From: Novosphingobium sp.
GTDB lineage: Bacteria > Pseudomonadota > Alphaproteobacteria > Sphingomonadales > Sphingomonadaceae
NCBI GenBank assembly: GCA_030830245.1
Contig: JAURNJ010000121.1
Coordinates: 1 to 12,122 of the forward strand
Direction of reading: 5' to 3'
DNA: 12,122 bases
Every line of letters begins with the position of its first letter. The first letter of the stretch is position 1. Of the stretch, positions 7,032 to 12,122 are shown piece after piece. The translations under genes and the position numbers were made by a program. Under the pieces are notes generated by a model. It was not told the DNA's origin, searched no databases, and saw only the letters and a program-made list of their open reading frames with translations.

Positions 7032-7235
7032 ATGCTGATGTCCTCGCAAGACAAGCCCGCGCGCCTGCAATATGGGCCCAACGGCTTTCGCATCCTTTCC
7101 TCGGGAAGCCACGTGCCCTGCGCCGTTACCGGCGAGGCGATCGCGCTGGAGGTTTTGCGGTACTGGTGCGTGGAGCGACAGGAAGCCTACGCCAGTGCCG
7201 TGATTGCCACGCGCCGGATACTGGAGGCGCAGTGA
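7032..7235 (+). CDS. DUF2093-domain protein, function unknown
   Basis: Small protein of 67 residues (65 if the second ATG at 7038 is used; there is no clear ribosome binding site to choose between them). The DUF2093 pattern fills it: RLQYGPNGFRILSSG (11-25), then HVPCAVTGEAIALEVLRYW (27-45) and VERQEAYAS (47-55), where C30-A-V-T-G-E and L-R-Y-W are the conserved landmarks as I recall the family. No function has been assigned. It starts 27 bp after xseA, a neighbour I recall for this family in other alphaproteobacteria, so co-transcription is likely. The TGA stop (7233-7235) overlaps the GTG of the next gene as GTGA. Confidence 0.87.
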   Translation: MLMSSQDKPARLQYGPNGFRILSSGSHVPCAVTGEAIALEVLRYWCVERQEAYASAVIATRRILEAQ

Positions 7236-8095
7236 TTTGCCATTTTAGAGCAAGTGCTGCCCTCGCAATAGCCGTATTGGGTTTCATGGCATTGATCCGC
7301 GCTGCTTCGGCGAGCGCAGATACGCCGGTCAGCTCGTCCGAGTTTGCCGTTTCCGGCGACTTGCAACAGGGTGGCTGGATCAGGGGCGTCGTCCCTGCCG
7401 GAACCGTTTCGCTGGCGCTTGACGGAAAGCCGGTCGCCTTCGCGCCCGACGGTCGGTTCTTTTCGGCATTCGATCGTGACGCTGGCCCGCGCGCAGTATT
7501 GGCGGCAAAGCGTTTGGACGGGTCGAGCGCAGCACGCACACTCGCGGTGGCCCCGCGCGGCTGGAAAATCGAACACATCAACGCGGCGAGGCGCCCCGGC
7601 GGACCGACCGAGGCCTTCATGGCGCTGCGCCGTCCCGAACTGGCGCGGATCAATGCGGCCCGGGCCAAGGATACCGGCGCATCCGGGTGGCGTCAGGCGT
7701 TCATCTGGCCTGTAAAGGGGCGCATCTCGGGCATGTTCGGATCACAGCGGGTCTATCGCGGTGAGCCCGGGGCCTATCATTCGGGCCTCGACATTGCCAC
7801 CGGAGGAAGTGGCACTCCATTCGTCGCTCCCGCAGATGGAACGGTGATCCTTGCCGCCAAGGAGCCGTTCACGCTCGAGGGACACCTGCTGATGATCGAC
7901 CACGGCATGGGGCTTTCCAGCGCGTTCCTGCATTGCTCGGCCCTGCTGGTCGAGGAAGGGGACAAGGTGAAACAAGGCCAGCTGATCGGCCGGATAGGCG
8001 CAACCGGACGGGCTACCGGGCCGCACCTGCATTGGGGCATGAAGTGGCAGGATGCGCGGATCGATCCCATCCTCCTTACTGGCCCGATGAAGTAA
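7232..8095 (+). CDS. Exported M23-family (LytM/lysostaphin-type) metallopeptidase
   Basis: Probable periplasmic zinc endopeptidase acting on peptidoglycan cross-links, 287 residues. The GTG at 7232 is chosen because GGAGG (7223-7227) lies four bases upstream and the frame then opens with a signal peptide: hydrophobic ASAALAIAVLGFMAL and a likely signal peptidase I site at ASA-DT (28-29/30). Residues 30-155 form an N-terminal region without known motifs. The peptidase domain (about 157-283) has YHSGLD (182-187; H183 and D187 as Zn ligands), FLHCS with H234 in the usual second-shell position, and PHLHWGM (264-270; H265 catalytic, H267 Zn ligand). The full active-site set suggests an active enzyme, unlike degenerate EnvC-type activators. 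Four-base GTGA overlap with the DUF2093 gene points to translational coupling. Cell-wall remodelling is inferred from the family. Confidence 0.92.
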   Translation: MICHFRASAALAIAVLGFMALIRAASASADTPVSSSEFAVSGDLQQGGWIRGVVPAGTVSLALDGKPVAFAPDGRFFSAFDRDAGPRAVLAAKRLDGSSAARTLAVAPRGWKIEHINAARRPGGPTEAFMALRRPELARINAARAKDTGASGWRQAFIWPVKGRISGMFGSQRVYRGEPGAYHSGLDIATGGSGTPFVAPADGTVILAAKEPFTLEGHLLMIDHGMGLSSAFLHCSALLVEEGDKVKQGQLIGRIGATGRATGPHLHWGMKWQDARIDPILLTGPMK

Positions 8096-8105
8096 ATCGC
8101 TGACT

Positions 8106-9176
8106 GTGCGTCGCCTTGCCGCCATCGTGCTGCTGATCGCGGCGCTTACGCCGACGCTGTGGCTGCGCGAGGAGGTTCGCTATCCCAAGGGACCGGCCAT
8201 GCTGCGCTTTACCCGGCTGACGACCGAAGGCGTCGACCCCCGGCAGCTCGGCCCCTTCAAGCTGGAGAGGGCGTGGTCGATCAGCGAGCGATATGGCCGG
8301 TATGGCGGGTTTTCCGGACTCATCGCCTGGGGCGATGGCAGGCTGTTCACGGTCAGCGACAGCGGCCAGTCGCTCGAATTCCACGCGCCCGACGCCTCGC
8401 TGAGAACCGGTCCGATTGGCGGCATCGTGCTTTCCGCAGATGCGGGCAAGCTCGGCCGGGATTTAGAGGCGGCGACAGCCGACCACGCCACACACCGGGT
8501 CTGGATGGGCGTCGAATTCTACAACAAGCTGATGCGTATGGATTATCGTGACGGCAGGCTGCAGGGCGGCAGGCAGGTGCGCCCGGCGACGATGCGCGAC
8601 TGGGGCAGCAATTCCGGACCCGAGGCGCTGGCACGTTTGTCTGACGGGCGCTTCCTGACAATCCGCGAGGGTTTTGACGGGATTCTCGAACGCCGCCGCC
8701 ATCCAGCGCTGCTGTTCGCTGGCGACCCGGTCAGCAATCCGCGTGCGGCGAAGGCCTTCACCTTTGTCGGGCCGCGTGGCTACAGCCCGACCGATGCCGC
8801 CGAGCTGCCCGACGGGCGCGTGCTGGTGTTGCTGCGGCGCGTGATCTGGCCGATGCCGCCGCGCTTTGCCGGCGCCATTGCCATCGGCGATCCGCGCAGC
8901 ATTCGCCAAGGCCGCGAATGGCCTGTCCGCGTGCTGGCCACCTGGGGCGGCGCGCTGCCGGTGGACAATTTCGAGGGCCTAGCGGTGGCGCCGCAAGCAG
9001 CAGAAGATCCAGGAGCGCCGCTTACGGTCTGGCTGATTTCAGACAACAACAATGGCGTCTTGCAAAAGACGGTGCTGTGGAAGCTGCGGCTAGATCCCGA
9101 CCGACTGCCGAACCGGCGCGGAGCCGAAATGCCGGCAGAAAAGCCGCTCAGGCGGCGAGCTTCTGCGCCTTCTTGA
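8106..9176 (+). CDS. Esterase-like protein of the phytase-like beta-propeller family
   Basis: Protein of 356 residues with an N-terminal signal or anchor ([19 protein letters not shown], 1-19), so probably periplasmic. The body fits the phytase-like domain family (PF13449, recalled, not searched): [63 protein letters not shown] and DNFEGLAVA are blade-like repeats with Asp/Glu-Gly turns. Substrate and activity are unknown; the name esterase-like is only a domain label. The start is a GTG at 8106, ten bases after the M23 gene stop, without a clear ribosome binding site, so the exact start is moderately certain. The C-terminal ten codons, rich in Lys/Arg ([11 protein letters not shown]), run antisense into the end of rpmB, a 29-bp tail-to-tail overlap. 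Confidence 0.86.
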   Translation: MRRLAAIVLLIAALTPTLWLREEVRYPKGPAMLRFTRLTTEGVDPRQLGPFKLERAWSISERYGRYGGFSGLIAWGDGRLFTVSDSGQSLEFHAPDASLRTGPIGGIVLSADAGKLGRDLEAATADHATHRVWMGVEFYNKLMRMDYRDGRLQGGRQVRPATMRDWGSNSGPEALARLSDGRFLTIREGFDGILERRRHPALLFAGDPVSNPRAAKAFTFVGPRGYSPTDAAELPDGRVLVLLRRVIWPMPPRFAGAIAIGDPRSIRQGREWPVRVLATWGGALPVDNFEGLAVAPQAAEDPGAPLTVWLISDNNNGVLQKTVLWKLRLDPDRLPNRRGAEMPAEKPLRRRASAPS

Positions 9177-9438
9177 GTTCGCGCTTCACCTTGAGCGCGT
9201 TCTTGGAAAGCTTGGCGTCCTGCGTCTTCAGCAGCCAGTTGTCGAGACCGCCGTTGTGCTCGACCGAGCGCAGCCCGTGCGTCGAGACGCGGAACTTGAA
9301 GCTACGATCCAGCGCTTCGGACATCAGCGTGACATTCTGCAGGTTGGGCAGATAAACGCGCTTGGTCTTGTTGTTGGCGTGGCTGACGTTGTGGCCGGTG
9401 AGACGACCCTTGCCGGTCAGTTCGCAGATGCGGGACAT
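9148..9438 (-). CDS. rpmB: Ribosomal protein bL28
   Basis: Large-subunit ribosomal protein bL28, 96 residues, normal for alphaproteobacteria. It starts [20 protein letters not shown], with the typical C-x-LTGK opening, continues [13 protein letters not shown] (22-34), and ends in a Lys-rich tail ([14 protein letters not shown]). The single cysteine (C5) means it is the zinc-free form. The ATG at 9438 is preceded by a GCGAGA purine stretch. A good promoter lies upstream at 9513-9485. Its 3' end overlaps the phytase-like gene by 29 bp on the opposite strand, with no visible terminator between them. Confidence 0.97.
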   Translation of the reverse strand: MSRICELTGKGRLTGHNVSHANNKTKRVYLPNLQNVTLMSEALDRSFKFRVSTHGLRSVEHNGGLDNWLLKTQDAKLSKNALKVKRELKKAQKLAA

Positions 9439-9484
9439 GCTGATTCTCGCTTAGAAATTGTGCCGGATTTCCGGGGAAGGCGCG

Positions 9485-9513
9485 CGCATAGCGATTCACC
9501 CTTGATCGGTCAA
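9485..9513 (-). promoter_or_regulatory. Sigma-70 promoter of rpmB
   Basis: Minus strand TTGACC (9513-9508), a 17-base spacer, then TATGCG (9490-9485). The -35 matches five of six and the -10 three to four of six, with optimal spacing; the message would start near 9478 with a leader of about 40 bases. The -35 lies inside the perfect palindrome CTTGATCGGTCAAG (9501-9514), a possible operator or chance symmetry. No clear tadA promoter is visible in the same 98-bp divergent gap. Confidence 0.65.
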
Positions 9514-9536
9514 GCTTGCGCGGGCAGGCCGAGGCA

Positions 9537-9992
9537 ATGAATCGCTGGCCGCTACCCCAAGCCATGGTGCTCGCGCTAGATCAGGCGCGCGAGGCTGCTG
9601 ATGATGGCGAAGTGCCGGTTGGAGCCGTGATCGCGCGCGGGGGGGAAGTGATCGCCATGGCGCACAATGCGCCGCGCCGCCTCCACGATCCTTCCGCTCA
9701 TGCCGAGATGCTGGCGATCCGCCGCGCGGCGGCAGCCCTGGGGCGCGACCGACTGGAAGATTGCGAACTCTGGGTGACGTTGGAGCCCTGTGCAATGTGC
9801 GCCGGCGCGATTTCGCACGCCCGTATAGCGCGGCTCTATTATGCGGCGAGCGATCCAAAGGGTGGCGCGGTGGAAAACGGTCCGCGCCTGTTCGACCAGC
9901 CGAAATGCCTGCACCGTCCGGAAGTCTATGCCGGCATTGGCGAAGCCGAGGCAGCAGAATTGTTGCGCGGGTTTTTCAGGGAGAGGCGCTAG
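9537..9992 (+). CDS. tadA: TadA, tRNA-specific adenosine deaminase
   Basis: Deaminates adenosine-34 to inosine in the wobble position of tRNA-Arg(ACG). The protein has 151 residues. The zinc site is complete: H55 in SAHAEM with proton-shuttle E57, and C85 and C88 in TLEPCAMCAG. EVPVGAVI (25-32) and ARIARLYYAASDPKGGA (96-111) are further TadA hallmarks that set it apart from cytidine and guanine deaminases. The ATG at 9537 with GAGG (9531-9534) close upstream is preferred over a TTG at 9516. Divergent from rpmB, and probably transcribed alone because 247 bp separate it from petA. After the stop, TGCGGCCA and a downstream complement (10007-10033) can form an imperfect stem without a T-run. Confidence 0.94.
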   Translation: MNRWPLPQAMVLALDQAREAADDGEVPVGAVIARGGEVIAMAHNAPRRLHDPSAHAEMLAIRRAAAALGRDRLEDCELWVTLEPCAMCAGAISHARIARLYYAASDPKGGAVENGPRLFDQPKCLHRPEVYAGIGEAEAAELLRGFFRERR

Positions 9993-10073
9993 GCTGCGGC
10001 GCTAGTGCGGCCAGAGGTCAAATGGCCACCGCAGTCTGGCTGACTCCTGCGAATCATTCGCCAAAAAAGGCGG

Positions 10074-10102
10074 TTGGCAGGGCAACTTTTCCCGTCTATG
10101 GC
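10074..10102 (+). promoter_or_regulatory. Probable sigma-70 promoter of the petAB operon
   Basis: TTGGCA (10074-10079), a 17-base spacer, then TATGGC (10097-10102): good hexamers at optimal spacing within the 247-bp gap between tadA and petA. Transcription from about 10109 would give petA a leader of about 130 bases. Nothing else is recognisable in the gap apart from the small stem CGCC-A6-GGCG at 10059-10072. Confidence 0.5.
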
Positions 10103-10239
10103 GCCGGCTAAGTCGGCTCTCGCGTGTCAATCGTTCGCGCCTGGAACCGATGTCGGGGGGACACCGAACCACTGACGGAAATCTCGTTCGCAAGCCCATG
10201 CAGGGCAAGCGGGCAACACAGAGCAAGGCTGGGTCTATC

Positions 10240-10806
10240 ATGGCAGAACAAGCGGTCACAGCTACTCCGGAAACGGACGCCGGAGACGGCGTACGGCGTC
10301 GTGACTTCATCAATATCGCTGCGGTAAGCGCAGCAGGTGCGGGCGGTCTTGCTGTCATTGTCCCGTTGATCAGCCAGATGTCGCCTTCGGCTGACGTCCT
10401 TGCCGCCAGCTCTACCGAAATCGACATTTCGGCGATCAAGCCAGGCCAGGCGATCAAGGCCGAATTCCGGAAGCAGCCGGTTTTCGTGCGCAACCTCACG
10501 CCCGCCGAAATCGCCGCTGCCGATGCCGTACCGGTCTCCGAACTGCGCGATCCGCAGACGCTTGCCGAGCGGACCAAGGAGGGCAAGACCAACTGGCTCA
10601 TCACCATGGGCGTGTGCACCCATCTGGGCTGCGTTCCGCTGGGTGCGGGCGATGGTGAGGTGAAGGGCGAGTTTGGCGGCTATTTCTGCCCCTGCCACGG
10701 GTCGCACTACGATACCGCTGCGCGCATCCGCAAAGGCCCTGCGCCGCTGAACCTGGAAGTGCCGGAATTCGAATTCGCTTCCGATACCGTCGTCAAGATC
10801 GGCTGA
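10240..10806 (+). CDS. petA: Rieske iron-sulfur subunit of the cytochrome bc1 complex
   Basis: Carries the 2Fe-2S cluster that takes an electron from ubiquinol and passes it to cytochrome c1. The protein has 188 residues. VRRRDFINIAA (18-28) is a twin-arginine motif and about 24-46 the membrane anchor, uncleaved in this family. Cluster box I is C126-T-H128-L-G-C131 and box II C150-P-C152-H153; C126, H128, C150 and H153 bind the cluster, while C131 and C152 form the disulfide. KGPAPLNLEVP (165-175) is the usual proline loop region. I take the ATG at 10240 because it gives the short tail expected before the RRR motif; an in-frame ATG at 10150 would add 30 residues. The cluster is presumably built by the Suf pathway. 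Only 11 bp separate it from petB. Confidence 0.96.
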   Translation: MAEQAVTATPETDAGDGVRRRDFINIAAVSAAGAGGLAVIVPLISQMSPSADVLAASSTEIDISAIKPGQAIKAEFRKQPVFVRNLTPAEIAAADAVPVSELRDPQTLAERTKEGKTNWLITMGVCTHLGCVPLGAGDGEVKGEFGGYFCPCHGSHYDTAARIRKGPAPLNLEVPEFEFASDTVVKIG

Positions 10807-10817
10807 GGTAACACACC

Positions 10818-12101
10818 ATGAGCTTTCCCTGGGCCAACGAATACAAGCCGAGCCATCCCTTCATGCAGTGGATGGACGAGAAGCTGCCGCTTCCGCGCCT
10901 CGTCTATAACTCGGTCGGCAGCGGCTATCCCGTGCCGCGCAACCTCAACTATTTCTGGAACTTCGGTTTCATGGCGCTGGCGTGCCTGGCAATCCAGATC
11001 GTCACCGGCATCATCCTGGCGATGCACTATGCCGCCAATGCTCTGGTTGCGTTCGATTCCGTCGAACACATCATGCGCGACGTCAACTGGGGCTGGCTGA
11101 TGCGCTATGCTCACGCGAACGGCGCTTCGGCCTTCTTCGTGGTCATCTACGTCCATATCTTCCGGGGCTTCTTCTACTCTTCTTACAAGGCCCCGCGCGA
11201 AATGGTCTGGCTGCTGGGTGTCGTCATCTTCCTGCTGATGATGGCCACTGCGTTCATGGGCTACGTTCTGCCCTGGGGGCAGATGAGCTTCTGGGGAGCC
11301 AAGGTGATCACCGGCCTGTTCGGTGCGATCCCGCTGGTCGGCGAGCCGATCCAGATCTGGCTGCTGGGCGGATATGCGCCCGATAACGCTGCGCTGAACC
11401 GTTTCTTCTCGCTGCACTACCTGCTGCCCTTCGTCATCGTTGGCGTGGTCGTGCTGCACATCTGGGCCCTGCACATTCCCGGATCTAGCAACCCGACGGG
11501 AGTCGAGATCAAGAGCGAGAGCGATACTGTTCCCTTCTACCCCTATTTCATCGCCAAGGACGGCTGGACGCTCGGCGCATTCCTGTTCCTGTTCAGCGCA
11601 ATGGTATTCTTCCTGCCCAACGCGCTCGGCCACCCGGACAACTACATCCCGGCCAACCCGATGAGCACCCCGGCACACATCGTGCCCGAATGGTACTTCT
11701 GGCCGTTCTACGCGATCCTTCGCGCGTTCACGCAGGACTTCCTTTTCATCCCGGCAAAGCTGATGGGCGTGCTGGCCATGTTCGGCTCGATCCTCGTCTG
11801 GTTCTTCCTGCCGTGGCTCGACAAGTCGCCGGTCCGCTCCGGTCACTATCGCCCGCTGTTCCGCAAGTTCTTCTGGTTCGGACTGATCCCGGCCATGGCG
11901 GTGCTGTTCTATTGCGGCGGCGCTCCGGCCGAGGAACCCTATGTCGTGATGAGCCAGATCGCTTCGCTCTACTATTTCGCGCACTTCCTCATCATCCTGC
12001 CGATCGTCTCCGCGATCGAAAAGCCTGCGCCGCTGCCTTATTCGATTACCGAGGCCGTTCTCGGCGCGGACGATAACGCCAAGCTCGCGAATGCGGGCTG
12101 A
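10818..12101 (+). CDS. petB: Cytochrome b subunit of the cytochrome bc1 complex
   Basis: Membrane core of complex III, with both quinone sites and two b hemes; 427 residues. Heme ligands pair with the canonical 14-residue spacing: H99 (RYAH) with H200 (SLHYLLPF), and H113 (YVHIFRG) with H214 (VVLHIWALH). The Qo-site PEWY motif is at 290-293, followed by [11 protein letters not shown]. About eight hydrophobic helices are apparent (near 47-70, 103-122, 130-150, 196-220, 250-268, 310-333, 351-368, 383-400). The length of over 400 residues is that of a full proteobacterial cytochrome b, not the split b6/subunit IV form. GAGG (10805-10808) upstream can serve as the ribosome binding site. The last 21 bases of the window (12102-12122) hold a purine-rich GGAAAG, probably the leader of the cytochrome c1 gene. 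Confidence 0.98.
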   Translation: MSFPWANEYKPSHPFMQWMDEKLPLPRLVYNSVGSGYPVPRNLNYFWNFGFMALACLAIQIVTGIILAMHYAANALVAFDSVEHIMRDVNWGWLMRYAHANGASAFFVVIYVHIFRGFFYSSYKAPREMVWLLGVVIFLLMMATAFMGYVLPWGQMSFWGAKVITGLFGAIPLVGEPIQIWLLGGYAPDNAALNRFFSLHYLLPFVIVGVVVLHIWALHIPGSSNPTGVEIKSESDTVPFYPYFIAKDGWTLGAFLFLFSAMVFFLPNALGHPDNYIPANPMSTPAHIVPEWYFWPFYAILRAFTQDFLFIPAKLMGVLAMFGSILVWFFLPWLDKSPVRSGHYRPLFRKFFWFGLIPAMAVLFYCGGAPAEEPYVVMSQIASLYYFAHFLIILPIVSAIEKPAPLPYSITEAVLGADDNAKLANAG

Positions 12102-12122
12102 GGACAGCAAGACGGAAAGACG

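Noticed and set aside
5907..7112. Open frame of 401 codons antisense to xseA
   Set aside because: Shadow of the xseA coding strand, low-complexity Arg/Gln/Ala composition, no ribosome binding site or recognisable motif.
10150..10239. 30-residue N-terminal extension of the Rieske protein
   Set aside because: It would put a long basic tail before the twin-arginine motif, whereas family members start shortly before it; this stretch reads better as an untranslated leader.
10707..12110. Open frame of 467 codons antisense to petB
   Set aside because: It mirrors the codon bias of cytochrome b; the product is an Asp/Glu/Arg/His-rich string without domain motifs, while the plus strand encodes all heme ligands.
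1..12122. Mobile element, CRISPR array, toxin-antitoxin pair or defence system
   Set aside because: I saw no transposase, integrase, spaced direct repeats, small paired toxin genes or nuclease/helicase clusters; nearly all identified genes are core or conserved chromosomal genes with uniform composition.

Overview
The window looks like an ordinary chromosomal segment of a GC-rich alphaproteobacterium, most likely a sphingomonad (Sphingomonadales, Erythrobacter/Novosphingobium-like). This placement is inferred from protein character and gene order: a Suf cluster ending sufS-sufT-sufA, xseA followed by a DUF2093 gene, rpmB tail-to-tail with a phytase-like gene, and a petAB operon whose Rieske protein has a twin-arginine N-terminus. 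I cannot confirm a genus. There are no rRNA or tRNA genes, CRISPR arrays, integrases or insertion sequences, and no sign of horizontal transfer.

Layout. Positions 2-1535 (+) hold the 3' end of a Suf iron-sulfur operon: sufS (truncated by the window edge), sufT and sufA, with overlapping start and stop codons. A 52-bp hairpin repeat follows. Positions 1635-3093 (-) carry an unrecognised, internally repeated 321-residue protein and, upstream of it, a small SmpA/BamE-like lipoprotein. Positions 3207-4214 (+) encode a PfkB/adenosine-kinase-family sugar or nucleoside kinase. It converges on purD (-, 4274-5551), and a second copy of the hairpin repeat lies between the two. purD and xseA are divergent and share a single CATG as overlapping start codons. 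From 5550 to 9176 (+) runs a probable operon: xseA, a DUF2093 gene, an exported M23 peptidase and a phytase-like esterase-domain protein. The last gene overlaps rpmB (-, 9148-9438) tail to tail by 29 bp. tadA (+) diverges from rpmB. After a 247-bp spacer come petA and petB (+), the Rieske and cytochrome b subunits of the bc1 complex; cytochrome c1 is expected just past the right edge.

How the genes fit together. The suf genes assemble Fe-S clusters, which the Rieske protein at the other end of the window needs, although the two are separate operons. purD (purine synthesis), xseA (DNA repair), rpmB (ribosome) and tadA (tRNA wobble editing) are core housekeeping genes.

I see no clearly new multi-gene system. 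The observations most worth a second look are the paired hairpin repeats, which supply the stop codons of sufA and purD and show a compensatory base change; the shared CATG start of purD/xseA; the duplicated-domain protein of unknown function; and the hairpin over that gene's ribosome binding site.
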